Assembly: GCA_009772895.1 (NCBI GenBank)
Contig: WOUP01000017.1
Span: forward strand, 1-64,000
Source: Puniceicoccaceae bacterium 5H
GTDB lineage: Bacteria; Verrucomicrobiota; Verrucomicrobiia; Opitutales; Oceanipulchritudinaceae
Direction: 5' to 3'
Length of the DNA stretch: 64,000 bases
The notes beneath the pieces are model-generated. The model worked only from the letters and a program-made list of their open reading frames with translations. It made no database searches and was not told the origin of the DNA. This document shows positions 8,738-18,400 of this stretch, piece by piece. A program made the translations under genes and the position numbers. Within the stretch, counting starts at the first letter, position 1. Every line of letters starts with the position of its first letter.

Positions 8738-9195
8738 TGAAGACTTCCCGACGCAGAGACAATCGCGTGGCCGCGATGCAATACCTCTTCCAGTGGTCCT
8801 TCAACCCACCGGAACGCCCCACGGCCCTGCACCGCGAGCTTCAGGCCTTTTTCCGCACCATCGCGGAGGACAAGATCGAAGAGGACCCCAACTACTACAG
8901 CTTTGCCGAAGAGCTGATCTACGGCGTGCTGGATAACGTCGACGAGGTGGACGAGGTCGTTAAGCGCTACGCCAAGAACTGGGACTTCAACCGCATCGCC
9001 CGCATCGACCTGGCCATCCTGCGCCTCGCGATCTACGAGATGATGGAACGTCGCGACATTCCGCCGATCGTCAGCATCAACGAAGCGATCGACCTCTCCA
9101 AGGAATACTCGAACCCCGACGCCAAGCGCTTCATCAACGGCATCCTCGACCAATACAAGCTCACCCTCGACCGCCCCCTGCGCACAGCGGAATAG
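8737..9195 (+). CDS. nusB: Transcription antitermination factor NusB
   Basis: The GTG at 8737 overlaps the last base of the ribH stop (TAGTG). The 152-residue all-helical protein has the Arg-rich N terminus (SRRRDNRVAAMQYLF) that contacts boxA RNA, and the C-terminal signature INEAIDLSKEYSNPDAKRF. NusB with NusE binds boxA in rRNA leaders to prevent premature termination. A TTG at 8725 is the alternative start but would overlap ribH further. No obvious terminator follows. Confidence 0.95.
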   Translation: MKTSRRRDNRVAAMQYLFQWSFNPPERPTALHRELQAFFRTIAEDKIEEDPNYYSFAEELIYGVLDNVDEVDEVVKRYAKNWDFNRIARIDLAILRLAIYEMMERRDIPPIVSINEAIDLSKEYSNPDAKRFINGILDQYKLTLDRPLRTAE

Positions 9196-9325
9196 GGTGG
9201 GGCTAAAGCTTGCGTGGCAGGTGCTTGGTTGAGGATGGCGCACGGGCTTTGTCAGGCGTCATGATGGAGAGCCGGGAGACGCCCCATGCTGTGCAGTGGC
9301 GATACTTGCAGCTCTGCCATGTGCC

Positions 9326-9730
9326 CTACAGTCGCCCTTCCTTGGCCTGGATGTGGTCGAAGTTGGTCTGGATGCCGCGACCGTCGAGGCCTTCTTCGCG
9401 CAGTTTGGCCTGCAGCCCTTCGGACCGTTCGTCGTTCCAGCCGCGTTTGCTGGCGAAGGCGTTCCAGGTGCGGATCTGCATGGCGTTGGGTTCGCGGCCG
9501 TGCTGGTAACACCAGGCCAGTGCCTGTTCGTCGCTGGGATCGGCGTCGCGCAGGTAGCGAACGAGCGCCTCGTAGTCGATCTCGAGGAATTCGGCCAGCC
9601 ATAGGTCGTAGCAGCGGCGGATGTAGTGCTCCGGCAGCTCGCTCGCCTGGACAAGCCGGATCTTGCTGAGCATGCGCGGGAAGTAGCACAGCCCGCCGCA
9701 CTCGAGGTAAGGGCTGACGGCGTAGGTCAT
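9326..9730 (-). CDS. DUF5069 domain protein (third of a tandem trio)
   Basis: A 134-residue protein with the DUF5069 pattern: SPYLECGGLCYFPRMLSKIR at the N terminus, DEQALAWCYQHG in the middle, then a WNAFASKRGWND block and a C-terminal NFDHIQAKEG. The family is common in Verrucomicrobiota and has no known function. Its start overlaps the stop of the preceding paralogue (ATGA, 9727-9730), so translation is probably coupled. It is the last gene of the ftsY-DUF5069 series on this strand. Residues differ from its neighbours throughout, so the duplication is not recent. Confidence 0.82.
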   Translation of the reverse strand: MTYAVSPYLECGGLCYFPRMLSKIRLVQASELPEHYIRRCYDLWLAEFLEIDYEALVRYLRDADPSDEQALAWCYQHGREPNAMQIRTWNAFASKRGWNDERSEGLQAKLREEGLDGRGIQTNFDHIQAKEGRL

Positions 9731-10155
9731 CGCGTGGGGGCAGGATGCCCTTCTTCGGCCAGAAACAGGTCGAAGTTGGTCTCGATGCCGCGTCCGGTCA
9801 GCCCGGAGGCTTCGATTTCCTTTTGCAGGGACTCGGTGCGGTCGTCCTTGCGGCCGCGCTGTTCGGCAAAGGCGTTCCAGATCTTGATCTGGATGGCACT
9901 GAGCGGACCGCGACCGTGGTCGTAGCACCATTGCAGCGCCTCTTCGTTGCTCAGGTTGCCTTCGATCGCGACGCGGGCGAGGTCCGGATAGCGCACTCCC
10001 AGGTAATCGCAGAGCCAGAGGTTGTAGCCGCGTTCGAGATAGGGGTGGTAGACTTCCGGCAGCTGGCCGGCCGCATGAAGGCGGATCTTGCTCATCATGC
10101 GGGGAAAGTAATAGAGACCGCCGGTCTCTTCGTAGGGCGAGGCGGGAAAAGCCAT
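9727..10155 (-). CDS. DUF5069 domain protein (second of a tandem trio)
   Basis: The 142-residue product aligns by eye with its neighbours: SPYEETGGLYYFPRMMSKIR, a GYNLWLCDYLGV segment, EEALQWCYDHG, IWNAFAEQRGRKDD, and NFDLFLAEEGH. It is soluble with no signal peptide. It lies 25 nt downstream of the first paralogue and overlaps the third by 4 nt, consistent with one transcript. The function is unknown. The conserved Trp/Cys of AxxWCY and the Gly-Gly near residue 12 are retained in all three. Confidence 0.82.
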   Translation of the reverse strand: MAFPASPYEETGGLYYFPRMMSKIRLHAAGQLPEVYHPYLERGYNLWLCDYLGVRYPDLARVAIEGNLSNEEALQWCYDHGRGPLSAIQIKIWNAFAEQRGRKDDRTESLQKEIEASGLTGRGIETNFDLFLAEEGHPAPTR

Positions 10156-10180
10156 GATTCGTGGAGAGATGAAGGTGAGT

Positions 10181-10612
10181 TCAGGCACGCTCAGGGATCT
10201 CATGCCCTTCGTCGTGCGCCATGTATTCGAAAACCGTCTGGATGCCGCGGCCTTCGAAGCCCGAGGCGCGGATTTCTTCCAGCAAGGAGGGGGCACGGTC
10301 ATCGTTCCAGCCGCGCTTGGAGATGAAGTCGTTCCAGACCTTGATCCGAGGCTGGCTCAAGGGCCCGCCGCGCTGCTCGTAGCACCAGGCAAGGGCCTGT
10401 TCCGCATCCAGTTCGCGGTCCAGTACCGTCTGCTCGAGCTGGGCATAATCGACGTCCAGGTAGTCGCAGAGCACGCCGTCGCCGCGCACGCCGCGGTTGG
10501 CGTGATACTCCGGCGGCAGTTCGCCGGTGGCAAAGAGCTGGATCTTGCTGATCATGCGTGCGAAGTAAACGAGACCGCCCGTCGTGATGTAGGGAGAGGT
10601 AGGATAGGCCAT
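10181..10612 (-). CDS. DUF5069 domain protein (first of a tandem trio)
   Basis: A 143-residue DUF5069 member (SPYITTGGLVYFARMISKIQ, EQALAWCYEQRG, WNDFISKRGWNDD, VFEYMAHDEGHE). It begins 16 nt after the ftsY stop on the same strand, so it probably shares the ftsY transcript. No catalytic motif is visible. A more distant fourth family member lies at 22839-23294. Adjacency to the SRP receptor gene does not by itself imply a secretion role. Confidence 0.83.
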   Translation of the reverse strand: MAYPTSPYITTGGLVYFARMISKIQLFATGELPPEYHANRGVRGDGVLCDYLDVDYAQLEQTVLDRELDAEQALAWCYEQRGGPLSQPRIKVWNDFISKRGWNDDRAPSLLEEIRASGFEGRGIQTVFEYMAHDEGHEIPERA

Positions 10613-10628
10613 GACAAAGTGCAGTGGA

Positions 10629-11558
10629 TCATTCTTCGACGCCGAAGATGGCGTTGGCGTAGGTCTCGGCGCTGAAGCGCTGGAGGTCTTCCGGCTTTTC
10701 CCCGAGGCCGACATAAAAGATGGGCAACTTCAGTTCGCGGTAGATGCCGACTAGCGCCCCGCCGCGGCTGGTGCCGTCGAGCTTGGTGATGATCAGGCCG
10801 GTGAGCCCGAACTCCTGGTGAAAGACGCGGGCCTGGTCGATGGAATTGCTGCCGATGGAGCCGTCGAGCACGAGCCAGGCGTGTTGCGGCGCCAGATCGT
10901 CGTGCTTTTGCAGCACGCGGCGGATCTTTTGCAACTCCTTCATCAGGTTGACCTTGTTGTGCAGGCGTCCGGCGGTATCGAGCAGCAGCACCTTGCTGCC
11001 CCGGGCCTTGGCGGCGGCATAGGCGTCGTAGGCCACGGCGGCGGCGTCGGCCCCGTGGTGGCTGGCGATCAAGGGCACATCGAGGCGGGTGCACCACTCC
11101 TTGATCTGCTCGTTGGCTGCGGCGCGGAAGGTGTCGCAGGCGCCGACCATCGGGTTGTAGCCCTGCTCCTTGAAGCGCTTGGCCAGCTTGGCGGTGGTGG
11201 TGGTCTTGCCGCTGCCGTTGACGCCGACCATTGCGATCACCGTCACCTCGTCACCCGTCAGATCGAAGTCGCCCTCCGCGCCGTCGAGCACGCGCTTGAG
11301 CACGTTGGCACCGATCTTGGCCGCGTCCTGGCCGCGCAACTCCTTGTCCTTGCGGTAGGCGCTCTGGATCTCCTCGAGGATTTCCTCGGTCGTCTCGACG
11401 CCAAAGTCGGCCGTATAGAGCGCCTCCTCCAGTTCGTCCATCGACGACGCGTCGATCTTCTTGCCGCCAAACAACCCGCCGGCCGAGCTGAACAGCTTGT
11501 AGAACGTCGGCGTGGTCTTTTTCAGCCCGTCTTTGAACTTGGCGAAGAAACCCTTCAT
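10629..11558 (-). CDS. ftsY: Signal recognition particle receptor FtsY
   Basis: FtsY docks the SRP-nascent chain complex at the membrane using GTP. The ATG at 11558 gives 309 residues with no long acidic A domain, so this is essentially an NG core with a short amphipathic start (MKGFFAKFKDGLKK). The N domain spans about 30-100. The GTPase motifs are GVNGSGKTTTTAKLA (G1), DTFRAAA, DTAGR (G3) and TKLDGTSRGG (G4). The usual LDAxTGQN segment reads LDGSIGSN. The longer open frame upstream (to 11897) crosses the intergenic inverted repeats and is rejected. Confidence 0.95.
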   Translation of the reverse strand: MKGFFAKFKDGLKKTTPTFYKLFSSAGGLFGGKKIDASSMDELEEALYTADFGVETTEEILEEIQSAYRKDKELRGQDAAKIGANVLKRVLDGAEGDFDLTGDEVTVIAMVGVNGSGKTTTTAKLAKRFKEQGYNPMVGACDTFRAAANEQIKEWCTRLDVPLIASHHGADAAAVAYDAYAAAKARGSKVLLLDTAGRLHNKVNLMKELQKIRRVLQKHDDLAPQHAWLVLDGSIGSNSIDQARVFHQEFGLTGLIITKLDGTSRGGALVGIYRELKLPIFYVGLGEKPEDLQRFSAETYANAIFGVEE

Positions 11559-11634
11559 GCCGCGCAGTCTGCGTCGCCTTGCCCGCGAGTGCAAGCAGCA
11601 GGTGCTTTGAGCGTGAGGGAGAGGTGGTGACGTG

Positions 11635-11701
11635 TTTGATGTAGGCTCCACTAACATCAAAATCGGTTGACGATAGCGAAAGCGGGTTTGGCTATCGTCA
11701 A
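11635..11701. promoter_or_regulatory. Two adjacent inverted repeats between ftsY and aroB
   Basis: Two perfect inverted repeats lie side by side in the divergent intergenic region. TTTGATGT (11635-11642) pairs with ACATCAAA (11654-11661). TTGACGATAGC (11667-11677) pairs with GCTATCGTCAA (11691-11701). Neither is followed by a T tract. They could be operator sites for a regulator or stem-loops in a leader of aroB or ftsY. No other copy was noticed in the window. Confidence 0.5.
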
Positions 11702-11811
11702 ATGGGTCATTCCGGACTCCCGGCGCATGGCGGCTCGCCTGCAAGGGCGTTAAAGCCGGCGGAACCGCGAAACCCCTTGCGCCCGGGCGCGGTTTGGGTG
11801 ATCCTGTGCGT

Positions 11812-12942
11812 ATGAAGACCACGCTGGAAGTCGGTTTGGGCAAGCGAGCGTATCCCATCCACATCGGGCGGGATCTGTCGCAAGACTTGTTGCGCACGGT
11901 GCGGGCCTTGCGTCAGGACAACCGACCCGTCGCCGTATTGGTCGATGCCAACGTGCGGGAAGCCTTCGGCTGCATGCTGGAGGATATCTTTGAAAACGCC
12001 CCTATGCTGGAGTTGCCTTCGGGTGAGTCCACCAAGTGCTTCCCGTGGCTGGAAAAGGCCTGTAATTTCCTCGCCAAGCAGAAGATCGACCGCAGCGGGG
12101 CGGTGTTTGCGATCGGCGGCGGCGTAACGGGTGACCTCGCGGGCTTTACGGCGGCGAGCTACTTGCGCGGTGTCGACTTTTATCAGGTGCCGACGACCCT
12201 GCTGGCGATGGTCGACAGCTCCGTCGGCGGCAAGACCGGCATCAACCTCGCAGCGGGCAAAAACCTGGTGGGCGCGTTCTGGCAGCCCAAGGCGGTGTTC
12301 TGCGACCTGGCCTTCCTCGATGAATTGCCGGCCCGCGAGTTCAGTGCGGGCATGGCCGAGGTGATCAAATACGGCCTGCTCGACGACGTGGAGTTGTTCG
12401 AATACCTCGAGCGCCTCGACCGTCTGCATTCGCGCCATGCGGCACTGACCGGCATCGTGCGCCGTTGCTGCGAGATCAAGGCGCGCATCGTGGAAGAGGA
12501 CGAGACGGAGCGCGCCAAGAGCGGCGGCCGGGCCCTGTTGAACCTCGGGCATACCTTCGGTCACGCCATCGAAGCGGTCGCGGGCTACGGCGATTACCTG
12601 CACGGCGAGGCCATCGCGGTCGGGATGATGCTGGCGGCCGAGCTTTCGGCGGAGCGAGATGCGATCGAGCCGCGCGACGTGCGCCGCATCGCCCTGCTGT
12701 TCCAGAGCTACGATTTGCCGATCCGCTTGCGCAACCCCTTGCCGCTGGAGGCGCTGATCGAAGCGATGGGGCGCGACAAGAAGGTATCGGCCGGCAAGCT
12801 GCGCCTCGTCTTGCTCGAAAAGCTGGGCAAGGCCTACACCACGGGCGAGTTTGAGTGGCCCAAGATCGAGCAGCTCTGGCGGGGCGTCGGAGCCGAAGAC
12901 GGTAGCGTGAGCGAATCGCGCCCTTCGAGCTCCAATGAGTAG
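11812..12942 (+). CDS. aroB: 3-dehydroquinate synthase
   Basis: AroB converts DAHP to 3-dehydroquinate, the second step of the shikimate pathway, using NAD and a divalent metal. The 376-residue protein has the NAD-binding IGGGVTGDLAGF, the signature VDSSVGGKTGINL, and the metal site (AEVIKYG, LNLGHTFGHAIE, HGEAIAVGM). The ATG at 11812 is preferred over an in-frame TTG at 11794. The last 8 nt overlap the following ABC ATPase gene. A Ser-rich tail of about 12 residues follows the core. Confidence 0.96.
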   Translation: MKTTLEVGLGKRAYPIHIGRDLSQDLLRTVRALRQDNRPVAVLVDANVREAFGCMLEDIFENAPMLELPSGESTKCFPWLEKACNFLAKQKIDRSGAVFAIGGGVTGDLAGFTAASYLRGVDFYQVPTTLLAMVDSSVGGKTGINLAAGKNLVGAFWQPKAVFCDLAFLDELPAREFSAGMAEVIKYGLLDDVELFEYLERLDRLHSRHAALTGIVRRCCEIKARIVEEDETERAKSGGRALLNLGHTFGHAIEAVAGYGDYLHGEAIAVGMMLAAELSAERDAIEPRDVRRIALLFQSYDLPIRLRNPLPLEALIEAMGRDKKVSAGKLRLVLLEKLGKAYTTGEFEWPKIEQLWRGVGAEDGSVSESRPSSSNE

Positions 12943-13726
12943 CGCGCCGTTGATCGAGGTGCGGGGGCTGACGGTGCGCCGCAGCCCCTACGTGATCCTG
13001 GATGCGATCGACTGGCGGGTGGAGCGCGGCCAGCACTGGGCGCTGCTCGGGCCCAACGGTAGCGGCAAGACCAGCCTGCTGCAGTCGCTGACCGGTTACC
13101 TGACGCCCACGAGCGGGCGCGTCGAGGTGTGCGGGCAAGTCTACGGGCACGCCCACTGGCCCACCCTGCGTGAGCGGGTGGGGGTGGTGAGCGTGGCGCT
13201 GGCCCAGCAGATTCAGGGAGACGAGGAGGCGGTATCGGTCGTGGCGAGTGGCCGCTATGCGATGCTCAATTTCTGGGGCGAACTGACGCCCGAGCTGGTG
13301 GCGGAAGCCGAGGCCCTGTTGGAAGATCTGCACGTCAGCTACCTCGCCCGCCGCGAATGGCGTCTGTTGAGTCAGGGCGAGCGCCAGCGGGTGATGATGG
13401 CCCGCGGTCTGATGAGCCGGGCGGAGTTGCTGTTTCTCGACGAACCCTGCTCTGGGCTCGATCCGGTGGCGCGCGAGCGGTTTTTGCGTTGGCTTGCGCA
13501 GGTGCTGGCGCGTCCGGAGAGTCCAGGCGTCGTGCTGGTGACGCACCACCTGGAGGAGATCGTGCCGGGCATCCAGCACGCGCTGCTGCTGGGCAAGGGG
13601 CACGTGATCGCACAAGGTCCGATTGCAGGCGTGGTGCAGGCCGATTTGCTCAGCCAGGCCTACGGGGCCGAGATGGGCATCGCGCAGGAAAACGGTCGCT
13701 ACCGTCTGCAGGTGAAAAGCTGCTGA
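12935..13726 (+). CDS. ABC transporter ATP-binding protein, orphan
   Basis: A 263-residue single nucleotide-binding domain. Walker A is GPNGSGKT, the signature is LSQGERQRVMMARG, Walker B is LLFLDEPCSGLDP, and the switch His lies in VLVTHH. The layout resembles stand-alone ATPases of the YlmA/ModF type. No permease gene lies next to it, so its transport partner, if any, is elsewhere. It overlaps aroB by 8 nt and is probably co-translated with it, an odd pairing with no obvious functional logic. Confidence 0.9.
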   Translation: MSSAPLIEVRGLTVRRSPYVILDAIDWRVERGQHWALLGPNGSGKTSLLQSLTGYLTPTSGRVEVCGQVYGHAHWPTLRERVGVVSVALAQQIQGDEEAVSVVASGRYAMLNFWGELTPELVAEAEALLEDLHVSYLARREWRLLSQGERQRVMMARGLMSRAELLFLDEPCSGLDPVARERFLRWLAQVLARPESPGVVLVTHHLEEIVPGIQHALLLGKGHVIAQGPIAGVVQADLLSQAYGAEMGIAQENGRYRLQVKSC

Positions 13727-13870
13727 GGCAAACCGAAAGCGCATCGCGGGCGGAAGGTCGCAGCGGGCCTGCCTGTATTATAATGAGGTACGCCGGAGGA
13801 TTTCCGGTTGACAAGGAGAAGCGGATCGCGTTTTCTGCCCGTTTTTCACCATTTCAACTTTGACCGTAGC

Positions 13871-14149
13871 ATGGCACTGAAAATCCGTCTTCAACGTGGT
13901 GGCGCCCGTAACAACCCGCACTACCGCATCGTCGTCGCCGAATCCGCCAACCGCCGTGATGGCCGTTTTGTGGAACGTATCGGCTCGTATGACCCCCGTA
14001 ACGCGCAAGAAGATCAGCGCGAACTCCTCGACCTGGAACGCGCGGAATACTGGATGAGCGTGGGCGCCCAGCCCTCCGACACCGTCCGCAGCATCATCAA
14101 GCGCGCCCGCAAGGCCAAGGCCGAAGCTCCGGCCACGGCTGAAGCGTAG
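13871..14149 (+). CDS. rpsP: 30S ribosomal protein S16
   Basis: The ATG at 13871 opens the typical S16 sequence (MALKIRLQRGGARNNPHYRI), followed by SYDPRN and a basic/Ala-rich tail; 92 residues. It begins the rpsP-trmD-rplS group. The rimM gene usually found between rpsP and trmD is missing; the gap to trmD is only 62 nt. A TTGACA hexamer at 13808 lies in the 145-nt upstream gap, but a good -10 is not evident. Confidence 0.97.
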   Translation: MALKIRLQRGGARNNPHYRIVVAESANRRDGRFVERIGSYDPRNAQEDQRELLDLERAEYWMSVGAQPSDTVRSIIKRARKAKAEAPATAEA

Positions 14150-14211
14150 GCGTCACCCTCCGGTAACCGGCGGTTGATCCCCGGTGTGTAGCAGCGTCAG
14201 GATAAGTTGCC

Positions 14212-14898
14212 ATGCTCTCGATCGACGTCTTGACGCTGTTCCCCAATATGCTTTCGGGCTTTGTCTCCGAAAGCATGATCGGTCGGGCCCAGAAAAACGG
14301 CCTGGTCCAGGTGACGGCGCACCAGCTGCGCAACTGGGCGACCGATAAGTGGAGCATCACCGATGACCGCCCCTTTGGTGGGGGTGCGGGGATGTTGCTG
14401 AAGCCGGAGCCCCTGTTTTCCGCCATCGAGGAACTGAAGCGGCCCGAAACGGTGGCCGTCTACCTGACGCCCGATGGCGAGCCGTTATCGACCCCGCTGG
14501 TGCGGGAATTTGCACAGGAAAAGCACCTGCTGCTCGTCAGCGGCCACTATGAAGGCATCGACCAACGCGTGCGCGATTGCCTGATCGACCGCGAGGTCAG
14601 TATCGGCGATTACGTGCTGACCAACGGCACCCTGCCGGCGGCCGTGATGATCGATGCCGTCTGCCGTTATGTGCCCGGGGTCTTGGGCGAAGAAAAATCC
14701 TTGACTCAGGATTCCTTCAGCGACAAGTTACTCGGCTTTCCTCAATACACGCGTCCTGTAGAATATCGCGGGATGCGCGTGCCGGATATTTTGCTGTCCG
14801 GGGATCACGCGAAGATTGAGAGCTGGCGTCAGGAGCGTCGGCTTGAAAAGACCCAACAGCGCCGTCCAGATCTCCTGCCACCCATTTCCGACCAATAG
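14212..14898 (+). CDS. trmD: tRNA (guanine37-N1)-methyltransferase
   Basis: TrmD is the SPOUT methyltransferase that makes m1G37 in tRNAs reading CNN codons and so prevents +1 frameshifting. The 228-residue protein begins MLSIDVLTLFPNML and has the SAM trefoil-knot motifs (YLTPDGEPLS, SGHYEGIDQRV, SIGDYVLTNGTLPA) and the C-terminal helical segment. It is 2 nt upstream of rplS, so the two are co-transcribed. Confidence 0.97.
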   Translation: MLSIDVLTLFPNMLSGFVSESMIGRAQKNGLVQVTAHQLRNWATDKWSITDDRPFGGGAGMLLKPEPLFSAIEELKRPETVAVYLTPDGEPLSTPLVREFAQEKHLLLVSGHYEGIDQRVRDCLIDREVSIGDYVLTNGTLPAAVMIDAVCRYVPGVLGEEKSLTQDSFSDKLLGFPQYTRPVEYRGMRVPDILLSGDHAKIESWRQERRLEKTQQRRPDLLPPISDQ

Positions 14899-14900
14899 CC

Positions 14901-15278
14901 ATGAATCCCATCATCGACGAAATCACCCAAGAACAGCTCAAGCCCGAACGCGATCAATTCAAGGTCGGCGACGGCGTTCGCGTGCACCAGCGCATTCGCG
15001 AAGGTAACAAGGAGCGGGTTCAGGTCTTTGCCGGCGTTGTGATCGCCCGCAAGGGTCATGGCATTCACGAGACGTTCACCGTCCGCCGCAGCCAGATGGG
15101 CGTCGGCGTCGAGAAGGTGTTCCCGGTCAACAGCCCGGTGATCGAAAAGGTCGAAGTCGACCGCGAGTCGATCACCATGCGGGCCCGGATGTACTACCTG
15201 CGTAGCCGCATCGGTAAGGCCGCTAACGCGGTGAAGGAAAAGCGCGTTTACATGGCGACCCGCGGCGGTGCCAAGTAA
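14901..15278 (+). CDS. rplS: 50S ribosomal protein L19
   Basis: The 125-residue product carries the L19 pattern: GDGVRVHQRIREGNKERVQ, FAGVVIARKGHG, ETFTVRRSQMGVGVEKVFP and YLRSRIGKAA. It is the last gene of the ribosomal group and is closed by a strong terminator 34 nt later. Confidence 0.97.
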   Translation: MNPIIDEITQEQLKPERDQFKVGDGVRVHQRIREGNKERVQVFAGVVIARKGHGIHETFTVRRSQMGVGVEKVFPVNSPVIEKVEVDRESITMRARMYYLRSRIGKAANAVKEKRVYMATRGGAK

Positions 15279-15311
15279 GCGGTTATCAACCACTTTCACC
15301 GGTAAGACTTT

Positions 15312-15340
15312 CAGCCCTGCCTTATCAGCAGGGCTTTTTT
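15312..15340 (+). terminator. Rho-independent terminator after rplS
   Basis: Perfect 8-bp stem AGCCCTGC (15313-15320) and GCAGGGCT (15328-15335), 7-nt loop, then a six-T run ending at 15340. It ends the rpsP-trmD-rplS transcript. Confidence 0.92.
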
Positions 15341-15435
15341 GTGTCCGGATTCATCGGAGGGTGCGTTTGCATTCGCCGGGGTTGCGTATTTCTTAGTGCT
15401 CTAGCCGCAAACCCCCTGAGGCTTCATCCGTCCGT

Positions 15436-18400
15436 ATGAAACGCATCCTGCTCATCATTTTGGCCGTCCTGGCCGTTCTGATCCTGGTCCCGCTGGTCGG
15501 GATCCTGATCTTCCTCAACAACCCGGAATGGCAGCGCTCCGTCGTGCTGGGGCAACTGGATGCCCAGCCAGGCATGGAGGCCGAGGCTCGCTATGTGAAG
15601 GCTGGGCTCGGCGGCGCCGAGATCGACGACCTGTTCCTGCTCAGCTACGACACCGGCATTTTTGTGGACGAGGCTACGGTGAAGTTCAATCCGTGGGCGC
15701 TCTTGAGCCAGACGGTCGAAGTGTCGTTGGTCGATGCCAAAGGGGTGAAGATTGCGCCCGGCATCGAGAGCCGTACGCGCCTGAAGCAGCTCTTCCCCGA
15801 GGTGGAGGGGGATTACCAGCCGACACCCGCCCCGGTGGCGACCACGGAGCCCGAGGAGCCGGGCGAGCCGCTGGATTTTGACGGCATCCTGGCCATGACG
15901 CGCGATCTGGGGTTCAAGTTGGAACTCGAGCAGTTGACGGCGGACGGCCTGATTGTGCTGCCGGACAACAGCCAGCTGACGTTTGAAGCGAGCGGCGGCG
16001 ACATTGCGCCTGGGCGGGAAGGAACGTTGAAGCTCGACGCCCAGCTGCAGCTTGCGCAGCCGATCAATGGGTATGATCAGGCGACGCAGAGCCTGAAGCT
16101 GCAATTGGAACAACTGGCGGAGGGCGGATTTTCGCGTATCCGGCTAGAGGAGACGCTGCGCCTGACGGGAGACGCGGTGGAGCCGGTGGCGCTGTTGGCC
16201 GATGGCGCTTTGCGCGCGGAAGAGGAGGGCGAGACCTACCGCTTTAACCTGCGTAGCGATAGCTCGCCCCAGCCCCTGATCGACTTCCAGGCCCGCTGGC
16301 AATACGAAACCGAGTCGCTCGAGGGCAGCCTCGCAATGGACATTGACAGCGAAGAGACCGACGTGCTTGCCGCCCTGTTGCAGCCGCATCAGCTCGTCTG
16401 GCAGGGGCAGGCCGACTTCTCCTTTGCGCCCGAATCGTCCACCGGTTCCCTCGAGGCGGATTTCGACGGGCGCGCATTGGTGGCCGCGGACTCCGCCCTG
16501 CCTTTGCAGGAAGATCTGGAGCTGGACCTGAATTTTGTGGCCCAGGCCGATTATCAGCCGACCGGCTTGCGTGCGCCGCAGCTGAAGTTGACGGTCGTGC
16601 AGGAAGGTGGCGAGCGTCTGTTGAGCGTGCAAAACCTGCAGCCGATCGAACTCGATCAGGATTTCCAGAACGCGACGGAGGGCGAGTTGCTGGAGGTGGC
16701 CCTGCAGCTGCCGCGCACGCTGTGGGATCGCCTGCAGCTCGATGCGCCGCTGAAGCCGCAAGCCGTGGTGGCCAACTTGCGCCTGGCGCAAACCGCCGAC
16801 GGGTTGACGCTCAGCGCGCCGCAACCCGTGCAGGCGGTGGCCCAACTGCAGACGGACGGACGCCAGCCGCGCAACCTCACGCTGCGCTTTTCACCCCGGG
16901 CTCGCATGGGCCCCACTGCGGGGCAGGCGGGCTGGGACGACCTGCGCATCACGTTTGACAATACGGACTTGCTCAACGGTCAGGCCGAGATGAGCTGCCA
17001 GATGCCGGAAGACGGGCCCATGCAGGCGAAGGTAAGCGTGGCCTATCAGGGCTCGCTGCCGCCGGAGGTGGCCCGCGCGCTCTTGGGGGAAGACGCCTCG
17101 CGCCTGCCTTCCGAGATCCGCAGTCAGGGCGAGATTGCCGCCGATTACAGCCCCGAGGCGCTGACGCTGCAGACGCTGGACCTGAATCTCGCCGCCGAGG
17201 GCAGTGATTTGCTGACGGTGCGCGCGCCCAAGGCTTTGCGGCTGGACCCGCAGGCGGCCGACTTCGGGCTTTCGCAACTGCAGGGTCAGTTGTTGACCCT
17301 GCAGCTCAACGATGTGCCGCTGCAATTGGCCAACGCCTTCCTTGGCGGCGCGAGCGTGACCGGCACGGCGGGCGGGTCGCTCGCCGTCTCGGCGGCTGAC
17401 GAAAAGGTGCGGGTCGAGGCGGCGCCCCCGCTGCAGCTCACCGGTTTCAGCTATCGCGACCCACAGGAAGGCCCCATGCTGAGCGACCTCAGCGGCAAGC
17501 TGGACCTGCTGGCGGTGGTCAGCGCGGAAGACTTTGCCTTCGAGCTGCGCCAGTTGCAGCTCACGAGTCCGGCGGGCGAAATCGTTTCGGGCAGCCTCAA
17601 GGCGCAGGGGCCGCTCTCCGCCGACGTGGATACGGAAATGCAGGTGGAGGGTCGTTTCGACCTGTCGTTTGCCAACCTGATGCAGCAACCGCTGGCCGCG
17701 GACGCGCCGCAGCCGATCCGTTCGACGACGGGCACGTTGGAGTTTTCGGGGCAGGCCCAGCCGGCGAAGCACACGGGCAGCTTCTCGGGTTCCTTCCAGG
17801 CGGGTACGATCGTGGGCGATGAGTTGCTGGCGCTGATCCCGCAGGGCGGCGCGGCGCAACCGGTGGAGCAGGAGCAGCCCCAAGCCGGTCAATCGGGCCC
17901 GAGCCCTGAAGTGCCTTCCAGTGAGCCGGACGAGCAGCCGCTATGGGAAGGGTATACGGGTGAGCTAAGCCTGCGGATCGACCAGTTGATCCAGGGCGAG
18001 GCCACGGTGGCGGATGCCCAGGGCGAACTGCGGCTCGAGCCGTCGCAGGTCGTGCTCGACTTTGGCGCGAAGCAGGAGCAGACGCCCATCAAGCTGAACG
18101 CGCGTCTGGCCTTCGATGAGCAGCAACCGCAGTCGCCTTATCAGCTGTCGGGCTCGGTGGACGTGCAGGATTTCAATCCCGGGCCCTTCCTCACCGCTGC
18201 GCAGGGGCAGAGCCAGCCGCCGCTGGAGGGCACGTTCAATGTGGCAGGTGATATCGCCGGCTCGGCGCCGAATCTGGCGGTGATCGCCGATCGCGTGACG
18301 GGTAACTTCAAGATCACGTCGCAAGACGGGGTGGTGCGTCCGCTGGGCAAATACGACCGCACCCTCTCGCTGACTTCGCGCGGGCTGGGGCTGCTGTCCG

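Noticed and set aside
12476-13744. 422-residue minus-strand frame
   Set aside because: Antisense to aroB and the ABC ATPase gene, both well supported.
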